Positions 15,456 through 25,321 of a stretch of 64,000 nt of DNA are shown in pieces (within the stretch, counting starts at the first letter, position 1; every line of letters begins with the position of its first letter). The DNA is from Microcaldota archaeon (GTDB lineage: Archaea > Micrarchaeota > Micrarchaeia > Anstonellales > Bilamarchaeaceae): NCBI GenBank assembly GCA_016212525.1, contig JACRGD010000010.1:434001-498000 (forward strand), given 5' to 3'. Below the pieces are notes generated by a model. That model was not told where the DNA came from. It did no database searches and saw only the letters and a list, made by a program, of their open reading frames with translations. The translations under genes were made by a program, and so were the position numbers.

Positions 15456-18107
15456 TTACGCAGTATCAACATCATCCTGCTTTGTAGATTCTACAAGTTC
15501 TGCCTTGGAAGCAAACATTGGATCTTTTGCATCTCCACCATAGATAAACTGTACGATGCTCATGTCAGCATTTCGAACAGTCTTATCCTGGAAGACAACC
15601 AAGTCCTGCAATGCATTGATCAGACGTCGCTGCATGTAACCTGAACGGGCAGTTCTAATTGCAGTGTTAACCAGAGCTTCACGGCCACCCATAGAGTGGA
15701 ACATGTATTCACCTGGGTTAAGTCCAGTATGGAACGATGCGAAAACAAAACCACGCTCGGCAGCTGCAAGTGATCCGGGTTTGTAGTATGGCAGGATTCG
15801 CTTTTTGTAGCCTCGGGTAAGTCGCTTGCTTCGAACGGACTGCTGCGCAACTAGCGCAGACATCTGGATCGCATTAAGTAACGAACCACGAGCTCCGATC
15901 TTGGCCATGATTATAGATGGGTTTGTGATTCCCAGGTCGGATTCAACAAGTTTGCCCACATCTTCTCTTGTGCGGCTTGTGATCTGCATAATCATACCTT
16001 CGAGAGTTTCCTTAAGACTCATACCAGGAGATCGCTCGAGAGATCTGCTCTTAAACTGCATTATCAGGTTCTCGACTTCCCGGTTCATCTTCGAAAGAAT
16101 CTCGGCTACCTTTTCATCTGCTTTTGGAGAAAGAGTGTAGTCTTTTAGAGACACACTAAGACCGTAGATCGAAACAGACTGAAGGGCCAGTCGGGTTGAA
16201 CTGTCTATGAATGCCCGGGTGTATTCTGGACCGTGCATAAGGAAAATCTTTTCCAAAAGTTCTCCTTCCATTGCCTTGCTTTCGATTGCACCCTTAACGA
16301 GCTTGCCGTTCTTGATAACAATTTCCTCACCAAGTTTGGATTTAACTTTGAGCGAAATGTCATCTGGGAGCAGGAGGGAAAAGAGAAGCTTTCCAGAGTA
16401 TCGCTTACCAGCGACATCCGGGTCAGGAAGTTCAGTTATACCAACACTGTAGAGCAAGTTTGTTGCCTGTTCTTTTGCAAAGCTCGTCTCATCGTGAGTC
16501 AGGAAGTAAAGTCCTGAAACGTGATCTTCCTGTGGCTTGATAATTGCGTGCCCATGTCGTGGAGAAAGAATCTGCTTCTCGACCTTCATCAGATATCTCG
16601 CTTCGGCCTGTGCTTCAGGAGTCTGAAGGATGTGAAGGTTCATTTCATCACCATCAAAGTCTGCATTGTATGGAGAAACTACAACTGGATTGAGTCGGAA
16701 AGTTTTTCCAGGCAATACTCTGATTTCATGAGCCATCATAGAAATTCTATGCAATGAAGGCTGTCGATTAAAGAGGGCAATGTCTCCATCCATGATCTGA
16801 CGCTCAAGAGTCCATCCGACCTTAAGACCGTCGGCCTGTTCTTTTCGCATCTCAGCAGTTTCGCCGACTTTCATTCTTCTCAAATCAGTACGTATGATAT
16901 AGATCGCTTTTGGATAGGCCTCAGCCATAACCAGGGTCTTACAGTATTCGAGATTCCATTCAGTAATCTGCAATGGAATAGTCAATTCTTCTGCAATTGG
17001 CAGAGGAACTCCGACTTCGTCCATCCTAAGACGTGGATCTGGAGAAATAACAGTACGAGCGGAGAAGTTAACACGCTTACCAGACAAGTTGTATCGGAAA
17101 CGTCCTTCTTTGCCCTTAAGTCTCTGTGCAAGAGTTTTAAGTGGTCTTCCTGATCGGTGTCTTGCCGGAGGAATATTTGCAGTTTCATTATCGAAGTAAG
17201 TAGTTACATGGTACTGTAAAAGTTCCCAGAGATCTTCAATAATCAACTGAGGAGCACCCGCGTTAATATTGGCTTCGAGTTTCTGGTTGATTCTTATAAT
17301 ATCGACCAGTTTGTGAGTAAGATCATCTTCTGATCGCTCACCAGTTTCCAGAGTAATTGAAGGTCTCACGTTTACTGGAGGAACAGGAAGGGCAGTAATG
17401 ATCATCCACTCGGGTCTTGAGTAAAGAGGATCAAAACCCAATTCGCGAAGATTGTCATCAGTAATTGCCGCCAATGCATCCCGGACTTCGGTTGGAAGCA
17501 TCATGTCTTTGTCCTTAAAGTAGGTAGTTGGTTTGAGTAGTTTGATTTCCGGGACATCTACGCCGCAGTGGTCGCACTTTTTAGGTGCTTTTTCTTTCTT
17601 GGTCTTTTTGTCTACGATCGCAGCTTTTTGTGCAACATCAGTAGCATCGACACCCTCGGACGAACCGGTAAGGGGGGCGATCGAAGCACCGCTTGATGGA
17701 AGCGCAACGGCAGCTGGGGCCACCTCAATAATTTCTGGCTCTAGTTCATCAACAGATTTTACCTTATTACCAAGGATCTGGTGACACGAAAGACAGGTAG
17801 ATTTGAGAACATAGTAAATGTGCTTTGCAAATTCCACATGGATAATTGGACGAACCAGTTCGATGTGTCCAAAGTGTCCAGGGCATTCCTTGACACGGCC
17901 ACCGCAGGTCTTGCAGCGAAGACCCGGATCGACGACTCCCAATCGGGTGTCTACTAAACCACCATCGATCGGGTAACCATCATCATCGTATGTGTCTGGC
18001 ACAACTATTTTTGCAGCAGACATCTTTCTGCCCATTTCTGGAGAGAAGAGCGAAAATTTTAACTTGTCAAAAACCTTTCGGATTTCAGGACTTGCGTTTG
18101 TATTCAT
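15456..18107 (-). CDS. rpoA1: DNA-directed RNA polymerase subunit A'
   Basis: 883 aa, catalytic largest-subunit half. The Mg-binding motif [10 protein letters not shown] is intact. The zinc site [17 protein letters not shown] and the second cluster CLSCHQ...CDHC are present. [19 protein letters not shown] and [14 protein letters not shown] are canonical. An Ala/Ser-rich insertion (for example [16 protein letters not shown] then [11 protein letters not shown]) lies between the two cysteine pairs of the second zinc site. The start is ATG 18107 after GGTGTGATC; the upstream GTG (18116) overlaps that site. Confidence 0.97.
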   Translation of the reverse strand: MNTNASPEIRKVFDKLKFSLFSPEMGRKMSAAKIVVPDTYDDDGYPIDGGLVDTRLGVVDPGLRCKTCGGRVKECPGHFGHIELVRPIIHVEFAKHIYYVLKSTCLSCHQILGNKVKSVDELEPEIIEVAPAAVALPSSGASIAPLTGSSEGVDATDVAQKAAIVDKKTKKEKAPKKCDHCGVDVPEIKLLKPTTYFKDKDMMLPTEVRDALAAITDDNLRELGFDPLYSRPEWMIITALPVPPVNVRPSITLETGERSEDDLTHKLVDIIRINQKLEANINAGAPQLIIEDLWELLQYHVTTYFDNETANIPPARHRSGRPLKTLAQRLKGKEGRFRYNLSGKRVNFSARTVISPDPRLRMDEVGVPLPIAEELTIPLQITEWNLEYCKTLVMAEAYPKAIYIIRTDLRRMKVGETAEMRKEQADGLKVGWTLERQIMDGDIALFNRQPSLHRISMMAHEIRVLPGKTFRLNPVVVSPYNADFDGDEMNLHILQTPEAQAEARYLMKVEKQILSPRHGHAIIKPQEDHVSGLYFLTHDETSFAKEQATNLLYSVGITELPDPDVAGKRYSGKLLFSLLLPDDISLKVKSKLGEEIVIKNGKLVKGAIESKAMEGELLEKIFLMHGPEYTRAFIDSSTRLALQSVSIYGLSVSLKDYTLSPKADEKVAEILSKMNREVENLIMQFKSRSLERSPGMSLKETLEGMIMQITSRTREDVGKLVESDLGITNPSIIMAKIGARGSLLNAIQMSALVAQQSVRSKRLTRGYKKRILPYYKPGSLAAAERGFVFASFHTGLNPGEYMFHSMGGREALVNTAIRTARSGYMQRRLINALQDLVVFQDKTVRNADMSIVQFIYGGDAKDPMFASKAELVESTKQDDVDTA

Positions 18108-18162
18108 AAGGATCACACCAAATTTATTTCTATCGCGATCTTACCTCGATCGTTTAACCCGA

Positions 18163-20004
18163 TTACCCCTTCTCCCTCAAGATTATTCTTGGGAATATGT
18201 AGAGGGACTTGATTTCGTCCAGCAGGAGCTTGAATGCGTAGCTCATTTCCACTGGCTCTACATTTTCGCTGTCGCAGATTGGACAGATATCTTTATTTCT
18301 TGCATAATCATGTGTGGCAATCGAACCGCAGTTGGTACAAACCAGCTGGACAGTCTTATCAGACTCTTCAAGTAGTCGTTCTTTGATGAGCATGGACGCG
18401 CCATAACCGATAAGGCAGTCACGTTCCATTTCACCGAATCGAAGACCTCCTTCTCGTGCACGACCTTCAGTAGGCTGGTGAGTAAGGAGCTGAACCGGAC
18501 CACGAGATCGGACATGCATCTTGTTGGAAACCAGGTGGTGTAGTCTCTGATAATAGACAACGCCCATAAAGATCTTGGATTTGATCTGCTTTCCGGTAAT
18601 ACCATCGTAGAGGATTTCTTCGCCAGTTTCTTCGAAACCTGCTGCCTTGAGTGTTTTTTGAAATTGTTCTTCAGTATCACCTGAAAAAGCAGTTGCGTTC
18701 GCGATTATACCACCCAAAGAACCGGCTTTACCTCCAAGTGTTTCGAGCAGGTGGCCTGCAGTCATACGCGAAGGTATTGCGTGTGGATTTACTACAAGAT
18801 CAGGAGTGATACCTGATTTTGAAAATGGCATGTTTTCCTGAGGAACGAGAAGTCCTATGACTCCCTTCTGTCCGTGTCTGGACGCAAGTTTATCTCCTAC
18901 TTCAGGAACTTTACTGGATCGGATTCTGACCTTGACCATCCGGTTGCCCGAGGGGCCCTCAGTAATGAGAACAGAATCGACCTTTCCTTTTTCTCCGCTC
19001 TTAAGAGAAAGCGATGATTCCCGCTTTTTCTCTTCCACAGTTCCGAAAACTGATATTTCTTCGAGGAATCGAGGTGGTGAAGTTTTACCAACCAAAACAT
19101 CTTTGCTATCTACTTCACTCTCGGGCAAGACGATACCGTCTTCTGCGAGGTGTTTGTATGATTCATCGCCCCGGTAGCCAACGACTTCGGGGGTTGGAAG
19201 TTCGATCTTATCCTTCTGTCCTCCTGGATACATACGCTCTTCAGTTTCGTATGTCTTGAACATAGTTACGCGTTCGAGTCCCCGGTCGATTGCCGAACGG
19301 TTGACGATAATCGCATCAGCCATGTTATAGCCGTGATAACTTGTAAGAGCAACTACGCAGTTTTGACCCGCAGATTTTTCCCGAAGCTTAAGGGCTTTGT
19401 AAAGCGAGGTCTGAACTAAAGGCTCCTGTGGATATGACATAATGTAGGTTCTAGTATCATATCTCTGGAAGAAGTTTGTTGAGTATATACCCAAGGACTG
19501 CTTAGTCATAGCACAGGCCATTGTAATTCTTGGAGAAGAATTGTGTTCAGGATATGGAAGTGCACCTGCAACCACACCGAAAAGGTTTGATGAATCGACA
19601 TCCATGTGGGTGTGATCTTTGGTTATTTGAGCTTCCTTAAATGCAATAAGGCAGTTTTCTTCTTCCTGGGCATCTAGGTACTCGATAATTCCCATCTTGA
19701 CCAAGTGATTCCAGTTGATCTCGTTGTTTTTGAGCCGAGCTGCAACTTCTGAAGTCATACGGGATTTTCCATCCTCGACTACGATGTAAGGTCTTCGGAC
19801 TCTACCCTTATCAGTAAGTATGTGAAGCTCGTTAAGACGATTATTATAATAGACATTGACTTGGTTGCTAAGCTCATTCATTCTCCGGCGTTCCCGGAGG
19901 CGCTTTACAAGATTCGCGCCGTCAGTATGGGCACCAATGAATCGACCGTTAAGGAAAACCTGGGTTTTCTCATTCATCATTTTTCGTCGTGATTTTTTAA
20001 CCAT
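18163..20004 (-). CDS. rpoB1: DNA-directed RNA polymerase subunit B'
   Basis: 613 aa, C-terminal half of the split second-largest subunit. It contains SYHGYNMADAIIVNRSAIDRGL, the KLASRHGQKGVIG motif near the active site, GKAGSLGG and the zinc ribbon CTNCGSIATHDYARNKDICPIC. GLRFGEMERDCLIGYGAS is the conserved clamp segment. An AAGGTG site precedes the ATG at 20004, 9 nt after rpoB''. The split at this place is a trait of many euryarchaea and some DPANN lineages. Confidence 0.97.
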   Translation of the reverse strand: MVKKSRRKMMNEKTQVFLNGRFIGAHTDGANLVKRLRERRRMNELSNQVNVYYNNRLNELHILTDKGRVRRPYIVVEDGKSRMTSEVAARLKNNEINWNHLVKMGIIEYLDAQEEENCLIAFKEAQITKDHTHMDVDSSNLFGVVAGALPYPEHNSSPRITMACAMTKQSLGIYSTNFFQRYDTRTYIMSYPQEPLVQTSLYKALKLREKSAGQNCVVALTSYHGYNMADAIIVNRSAIDRGLERVTMFKTYETEERMYPGGQKDKIELPTPEVVGYRGDESYKHLAEDGIVLPESEVDSKDVLVGKTSPPRFLEEISVFGTVEEKKRESSLSLKSGEKGKVDSVLITEGPSGNRMVKVRIRSSKVPEVGDKLASRHGQKGVIGLLVPQENMPFSKSGITPDLVVNPHAIPSRMTAGHLLETLGGKAGSLGGIIANATAFSGDTEEQFQKTLKAAGFEETGEEILYDGITGKQIKSKIFMGVVYYQRLHHLVSNKMHVRSRGPVQLLTHQPTEGRAREGGLRFGEMERDCLIGYGASMLIKERLLEESDKTVQLVCTNCGSIATHDYARNKDICPICDSENVEPVEMSYAFKLLLDEIKSLYIFPRIILREKG

Positions 20005-20013
20005 AAAAACACC

Positions 20014-21465
20014 TTATTTTACCTCGTAGGTCTTAAGAAGCCGCTCGACGTCTTCTTCCTCGACACCAATCGAGACTTCGGCCATAATGGCCAGATTCTT
20101 TACAAGAGAACAGCTCGGACCTTCCGGAGTCTCGTTTGGACACAATTTTCCAATGTGAGTTCCGTGAAGGTCTCTTGCCTTAAAGTGAGGATGTTTCTTG
20201 GAAAGAGGAGATATGATTCGACGCAAGTGCGAAAGGGTTGAAAGATAACTTACCCGGTCCAAAAGCTGGGAAACACCAGTCTGACCTGCGACCCAGTTTC
20301 CAGTTGCCATGGCATATTTAACACGGTCGCCCATAGCATCCTGTCTTACCAATGTGTGAACCTGGAGTCTTCTGCCTCTTGCATCGGCCCTAGATGCCTG
20401 ATAAACCAAATCCTTAATGAGGAACTGGAATGCATATCTAAATAGATCTTCCATCAAGTCTCCGGCCAGCTTAACCCGCTTGTTGGCATAGTGGTCCTTG
20501 TCATCTGGAGCGACTTCGTGATATGCAACGCTGGTTGCACGCTCGGCCATCTTTATTAAGTATCGTGCCTTTTCCATTCTCAAGGTTGGAGCAACACCGA
20601 TGTGTGGCAATAAATAATTGTCAATAAGGTTGTCCATACGATTGAGCCGGAATTCCTGTGGCTGGCCTGGAGAGAGCTTTCGGCTTAAGAGGTCGATTGC
20701 CTCTTCCTTGTTTGCAGACTGCTCTGCTTCTAAATTAAGTATGACATCGTTCCTGACCCGCTTCTCGCTGGAGAACGCGGCTGCGATTTCTGAATCTTTT
20801 TCTAGACCCATAACACGCAAAACCTGGGCAAGTGGAACGCCGGAGGGACTCGATGGAAATTCAAGAGTGTAGATACCATCGTTGCTTCGCTCGACAACAC
20901 ACCGGGCTCGGAAGCCGAAATAAGTGGAGAAGATTTTCGATACGATTCCGCCTTTTTCCTTTGTAACGATTAGTTTGTTTGGAACCAGATCCTCGATAGA
21001 GGTCAAGACACGCTCGGAACCGTTGATAATGAAGTATCCTCCCGGGTCTTCCGGATCCTCGCCATTGTCCATAAGTTCGTCTCTGCGCATGCCTGAGAGG
21101 TAACAGAGCTTGGATTTGAGCATTGCAGGGATTTCTCCAATAAACACATCACTGTAAACAGGTCTCTCGACACCATTGAAAACGGGGATTATTTCAAGAA
21201 ATACAGGAGCTGCATAAGTAAGATTTCGCAATCGGGCTTCCTGAGGATAAATCTGTCGATAGCCACCCTTGACTTCATAGTATCTGGGCTGCTCAATGCG
21301 GACTTTGCCGAGTTTTAATTCAAAACCCTCAACGTTTGTTTGTATCTTTCCAATCCGGTCGATGACCGCCTGTATACCCACATCGACAAAACGATTGTAG
21401 GAAACCAACTGCTGATTGACCAGAGTATTGACTCTAAAATAGGACTCGACTAGACTTTCTGCCAT
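20014..21465 (-). CDS. rpoB2: DNA-directed RNA polymerase subunit B''
   Basis: 483 aa, N-terminal half of the second-largest subunit. It begins with SLVESYFRVNTLVNQQLVSYN and includes GYFIINGSERVLTSIEDLVPNK. It ends shortly after HGTHIGKLCPNETPEGPSCSLVKNLA, the usual B''/B' boundary. The ATG at 21465 sits at good distance from GGGTGTG; the track's GTG 21474 falls within that site. Second gene of the operon, 28 nt after rpoH. Confidence 0.97.
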   Translation of the reverse strand: MAESLVESYFRVNTLVNQQLVSYNRFVDVGIQAVIDRIGKIQTNVEGFELKLGKVRIEQPRYYEVKGGYRQIYPQEARLRNLTYAAPVFLEIIPVFNGVERPVYSDVFIGEIPAMLKSKLCYLSGMRRDELMDNGEDPEDPGGYFIINGSERVLTSIEDLVPNKLIVTKEKGGIVSKIFSTYFGFRARCVVERSNDGIYTLEFPSSPSGVPLAQVLRVMGLEKDSEIAAAFSSEKRVRNDVILNLEAEQSANKEEAIDLLSRKLSPGQPQEFRLNRMDNLIDNYLLPHIGVAPTLRMEKARYLIKMAERATSVAYHEVAPDDKDHYANKRVKLAGDLMEDLFRYAFQFLIKDLVYQASRADARGRRLQVHTLVRQDAMGDRVKYAMATGNWVAGQTGVSQLLDRVSYLSTLSHLRRIISPLSKKHPHFKARDLHGTHIGKLCPNETPEGPSCSLVKNLAIMAEVSIGVEEEDVERLLKTYEVK

Positions 21466-21493
21466 ATGAAACACACCCGATTAAGAAGAGAAA

Positions 21494-21745
21494 TTACTTC
21501 TCGACAACAATTCTATAGGCGACGTATTCGCCAGTACCATCATTTCTTTGCATCTTGATGACATTGCCAACAGAAGCTTTAAGAGTAACAACTAATGGAT
21601 CAGTAAGAAGAACACGAGGTAATTGTCCCTCGGAAACACCGTAGTGATCCAAAACTTTCTTTTTTTCAGATTCTGAGAGTACTTTCATTTCCGGATTAAG
21701 AGAATGAGCCAAAACATTTACACCAGAGACGTCGTTCTTTTTCAA
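21494..21745 (-). CDS. rpoH: DNA-directed RNA polymerase subunit H
   Basis: 83 aa, homologous to eukaryotic Rpb5 C-terminal domain. NVLAHSLNPEMKVLSESEKKKVL, YGVSEGQLPRVLLTDPLV and VIKMQRNDGTGEYVAYRIVV are characteristic. Start codon is TTG at 21745 with GGGTGG upstream. It is the first gene of the operon, about 50 nt after the predicted transcription start. Confidence 0.96.
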   Translation of the reverse strand: MKKNDVSGVNVLAHSLNPEMKVLSESEKKKVLDHYGVSEGQLPRVLLTDPLVVTLKASVGNVIKMQRNDGTGEYVAYRIVVEK

Positions 21746-21814
21746 ACAAAACCACCCTTAGACAATAAGATATCTAACTATGCGCGCAGACAGGTATTGA
21801 AATTAATAGAGAAA

Positions 21815-21826
21815 GGTTTAAAAAAT
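21815..21826 (-). promoter_or_regulatory. TATA box of the RNA polymerase operon
   Basis: On the minus strand ATTTTTTAAACC is an excellent archaeal TATA box. It predicts a start near 21793, giving rpoH a leader of about 48 nt with a Shine-Dalgarno site, unlike the many leaderless genes in the window. Confidence 0.6.
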
Positions 21827-21830
21827 GAAT

Positions 21831-21852
21831 GTAAAAAATGAGCGAAATGCTC
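21831..21852 (-). terminator. Hairpin plus T-run between beta-helix gene and rpo operon
   Basis: The minus strand reads GAGC-ATTTC-GCTC followed by ATTTTTTAC, a short stem with a T run. It lies after the beta-helix gene and directly before the rpo TATA box and could insulate the operon. Confidence 0.4.
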
Positions 21853-21901
21853 CACAAATACACCTTTTTCTGCAGATTCAATACTTTTTTATTCAAAATT
21901 C

Positions 21902-21924
21902 ACAAAAAATAAAGATAGAAAAAA
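21902..21924 (-). terminator. T-rich terminator after the beta-helix gene
   Basis: AATTTTTTCTATCTTTATTTTTTGTG on the minus strand directly follows the stop codon at 21925. Confidence 0.55.
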
Positions 21925-24900
21925 TTATTTCCTAGCAGTTGTTCTGGACCTCATGTAGAGATAGCCGCCCACAACAATCGCAACCAGAACCAATAGACCA
22001 ACCAGATACATCAGCATATTGGATCCACCCGAGCTGGAAGCCGAAGCACCTGCATTCCCAGTTGGAGGTGCGCTTGGCGTAGATGGGGTTGTTGGCCGGG
22101 TCGTATTTCTAACCGGAGTAGTAGGCGTAGGAGTAACAGTTGGAGCTGGAGTTGGAGTAACTACTGGAGTAGAGGGAGGAGTTACAGTCGGAGCTGGTTC
22201 GGGAGTTGGTACAACCGGAGGAACTACCACAGTAGTCGTATTTGTTGGAACCACACAGCCAGTTGGGCCAGAATATGGACCAAATGCAGTTGCAACACCA
22301 GTAACTCGGACATATATCGATGAGGGACTGGTAGAAACATAACCAAACTGACCAGACGAATTAGTACTTCCTGAAACTATAGCCAGACCAGTAGGAGTTT
22401 CAATAAATAGCTCAATGCCAGCAGATCGGGCACCTGAGCGACTTAGAGTCACAACGTTTTCCACACATGAAGGCATATAAGATACAGTGTATGATCCTGA
22501 ACCGCTACCAGAAGTGTCACCAGAACCAGTAGTTGGACTGGACGCAGCCCCGGCATACAAGATTGCATAAACACCGGGAGCACTAAAGCTGGTAAAGTTC
22601 ATATTATGCGAAGCTGCAGTGAGGGTGTAAGGACTAAACGCAGCCCAAGAGGCATTTGCAGTCGTATATAGATAAGGTAGCAAACTAGACTCGGGGTATA
22701 GTGCGCCCTCAGCAGCAGTCCATCTGAAAATAGGTGCATCTAATGACACACCGGCAGTGTAGTTGGTGAAGTTAAGGTATTTGTTTACAAACGAATTGTA
22801 ACCTGAAGGCAGGCCCGGACTAGTAACATAACTTAGATCATAAGAGGTAGATGAGTTTACAATATCAGTCATAGATACATTAAGATAAGTAACCAAATCC
22901 GCACCAGGAGAATCTAAAGAAAGACCCGAGACAGTAACAGTCTGATTTCCATTTGCAGTGTTATTTACGAAAAGACCACGAGTATAGTTGGAGTAATGAT
23001 CGTTAGTAATTGTTACATTACTAGAGTTGTAGAGAGAAAGACCAATTGAACCAGTAGTCAGAACGTTTGAGGTGAGGTTATTATCATGACCAGCACCAAA
23101 GAACAGACCAGTTGAAGCATTGGTAAGGGTGTTAGTGCTAAACACAGTGTAATTTACAAAGGTAGCGTTAAATCCACGAGTGCAGTGAGTTGCTGTGTTA
23201 CTAGTTACTTGCAAGCCACCTGCAGAAATACCATTAAACCAATAACAATCAGTTGCCTGATAGGCAATGTTTCCAGAGACGTTGCCAGTGTTAGCAGAAG
23301 AACCCAACTGATATGCCGTAGTAGAATTAGTAACATTATTTGATAAGATAGTCTGAAGAATACCGTAAGTTTGGACACCGACAAGGGAGTTAAGAACAAT
23401 ATTATTCGAAACATCTGAGTAATCGAAACCAGTTAGATAAAAACCAACTGCATCAACACCAGTAACCAGGTTATTTGAAAAGTTTGCAAATTGAAGAGAA
23501 TCAACACGTGCACCGTAACTTCCAGAAGTAACATTGTTATTTGTGAAGTTAACATAACCCTGGTTGGCAATAAGATCAGTAAATCGTAATCCGGTACCTG
23601 CAGCAGGAGAATTGATCACATTATACCGAACATTAGAGTAGTTAACTCCCTGCATATAGATACCAGTTGTTGCATTTGAGATAGTATTTGATGTAACAGT
23701 TGGTTTTCTTGCATAAGTGAAGTTCAAACCAACGCTCGCATTATTGATCGTGTTGCCAGAGAAGGTAAAGTCCTGGCAAGCATTACACAAAACAGCGTAT
23801 TGGGCGAAGTTTGTCAGAGTGTTATTAATTACACTGACATTGTTCTGACCATTATTATTGAACCCAAAGGCACGACCAGAAACAGCACCATTGGAAACAT
23901 TATTTCCAATGAAATAATTGCCACTTCCACTTCCACCAAGAGCAGCATAACCATCTGAAACTAAATTAACAGTATTGTAGGTAACATTTGTATATGGAGA
24001 GTTTACCTGAACTCCATTAGAGGTTGGGATTGAGATAAAGTTATTCAAAGTTACATTCAGATTATTAGAACTGGTAGTAGATTGAACACCAGATCCATAG
24101 GAACTGAAATTATTCGCTAAAATGGTAGTATAGTTTGATCTATTAATAACAACACTAAAACCACCGAAAGTAGATGCAGGCGTTATGTTATTGTATGCAA
24201 AGTGGGTGCGGGTAGCAAAACTAATATTTATCGAATAGTTAACATTAACAAATCGGTTGTAGGATGCATTAATTCCGTCAACTGAATCGGAATTTGCAGA
24301 ATCATCCAATTCAAGAGCAACCTGGTTGTAAGCAAAGTCATTATTTACAAAGGTAATGTTTGAAGCAGAACCATAAGGAACCTTAAAACCGACACTTGGA
24401 CCAGAAACATTGTTAGAAGTAACATTAATCCACATACTGGAAGTATCGAACACAATACCCGAAAGGAGACTATTACCACTAATATTATTGTAACTTATCG
24501 TCATATAGGATACACTATAAACATCAATGATATTAGTAGCTACTCCAGAATAAGCAACAGTGTTTCCAGTAAAGCTTCCGCCAGTAGAGGACGCTAAGTT
24601 AGTAACTGTGCCAGCAGTATATAGATTATTTGTAATCGAAGAGCTAGTACCAGTTGTATAGGTAGATGAACCTGAGACATTGTTATAGGTAAAGTTTGAA
24701 TTCGTAGTAACGTTCATTATTAGTCCAGTACCATCAATCAAACTACCTGTGATATTGTTGTAAGAAAGAGTACCATTTGCATATTCAAAGACAATAGAGA
24801 CATTAGTCATGTTTGTGAAGTTATTGTTTGTTATGATAAAAGGAGCAGTATCGGAATTTAAGCTTCTTGATATTATACCGTAACTGTAATTTCCAACATT

Positions 24901-25230
24901 ACAATTTCGCACGGTGACATTTGTAAGAGGGGTAGATGCACTTCCAATCATAATTCCAATCGAGTTACCATCTCCCGGAGTTCCACTTCCATTAATCCAA
25001 TTATCCTGGCAATCAAGCAAAACATTACTTTCGTTTATCAAAAGGCAGCTGGTAAACCCATCATAAGGTGCAGGATTGGAGTTTGGAGGTAATGAAAGAC
25101 CACCAATCGAACTCGAAAGAGTCCAGCTATCAGCAGTAAGAACAGTACAACCAGAAACACCAGTTGAGAAAGACACGCTCAAAACGAGCAACAGGGCAAA
25201 CAAGGAATATACTAAATAACGGAAGTGCAT
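21925..25230 (-). CDS. Giant secreted right-handed beta-helix surface protein, C-terminally membrane-anchored
   Basis: 1101 aa from the ATG at 25230; a TATA box lies 26 nt upstream and rules out the track start at 25344. A signal peptide (FALLLVLSVSFSTGVSG) is followed by about 800 residues of NosD/PbH1-like repeats, each with 'N.i.....g......' strands such as NNVTSGSYGARVDSLQFANFSNN. Asn-X-Ser/Thr sequons are abundant, so heavy N-glycosylation is plausible. After a Ser/Gly domain comes a Pro/Thr-rich stalk (TVTPTPTTPVRNTTRPTTP), then one membrane helix (MLMYLVGLLVLVAIVVGGYLYM) and a basic tail. Likely an outward-facing glycoprotein for adhesion or carbohydrate contact. Confidence 0.9.
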   Translation of the reverse strand: MHFRYLVYSLFALLLVLSVSFSTGVSGCTVLTADSWTLSSSIGGLSLPPNSNPAPYDGFTSCLLINESNVLLDCQDNWINGSGTPGDGNSIGIMIGSASTPLTNVTVRNCNVGNYSYGIISRSLNSDTAPFIITNNNFTNMTNVSIVFEYANGTLSYNNITGSLIDGTGLIMNVTTNSNFTYNNVSGSSTYTTGTSSSITNNLYTAGTVTNLASSTGGSFTGNTVAYSGVATNIIDVYSVSYMTISYNNISGNSLLSGIVFDTSSMWINVTSNNVSGPSVGFKVPYGSASNITFVNNDFAYNQVALELDDSANSDSVDGINASYNRFVNVNYSINISFATRTHFAYNNITPASTFGGFSVVINRSNYTTILANNFSSYGSGVQSTTSSNNLNVTLNNFISIPTSNGVQVNSPYTNVTYNTVNLVSDGYAALGGSGSGNYFIGNNVSNGAVSGRAFGFNNNGQNNVSVINNTLTNFAQYAVLCNACQDFTFSGNTINNASVGLNFTYARKPTVTSNTISNATTGIYMQGVNYSNVRYNVINSPAAGTGLRFTDLIANQGYVNFTNNNVTSGSYGARVDSLQFANFSNNLVTGVDAVGFYLTGFDYSDVSNNIVLNSLVGVQTYGILQTILSNNVTNSTTAYQLGSSANTGNVSGNIAYQATDCYWFNGISAGGLQVTSNTATHCTRGFNATFVNYTVFSTNTLTNASTGLFFGAGHDNNLTSNVLTTGSIGLSLYNSSNVTITNDHYSNYTRGLFVNNTANGNQTVTVSGLSLDSPGADLVTYLNVSMTDIVNSSTSYDLSYVTSPGLPSGYNSFVNKYLNFTNYTAGVSLDAPIFRWTAAEGALYPESSLLPYLYTTANASWAAFSPYTLTAASHNMNFTSFSAPGVYAILYAGAASSPTTGSGDTSGSGSGSYTVSYMPSCVENVVTLSRSGARSAGIELFIETPTGLAIVSGSTNSSGQFGYVSTSPSSIYVRVTGVATAFGPYSGPTGCVVPTNTTTVVVPPVVPTPEPAPTVTPPSTPVVTPTPAPTVTPTPTTPVRNTTRPTTPSTPSAPPTGNAGASASSSGGSNMLMYLVGLLVLVAIVVGGYLYMRSRTTARK

Positions 25231-25250
25231 AGGAATAGATACAAAAAGAA

Positions 25251-25260
25251 GGTTTAAAAA
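25251..25260 (-). promoter_or_regulatory. TATA box of the beta-helix gene
   Basis: TTTTTAAACC on the minus strand is centred about 26 nt before the ATG at 25230, predicting a leaderless message and fixing that start. Confidence 0.6.
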
Positions 25261-25290
25261 GCAATCGACATTCAGAGGCAAAAAATAGGT

Positions 25291-25300
25291 CATATAAACA
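25291..25300 (+). promoter_or_regulatory. TATA box of the candidate ncRNA
   Basis: CATATAAACA is centred about 26 nt before base 25322, where the first hairpin of the structured region begins. Confidence 0.45.
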
Positions 25301-25321
25301 GAAAAAGTCGCAGATGATGTT

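Noticed and set aside
21925-25230. Tandem DNA repeats or CRISPR-like array
   Set aside because: The repeated look comes from Asn/Thr-rich protein repeats in one continuous reading frame; no identical spaced repeats exist.
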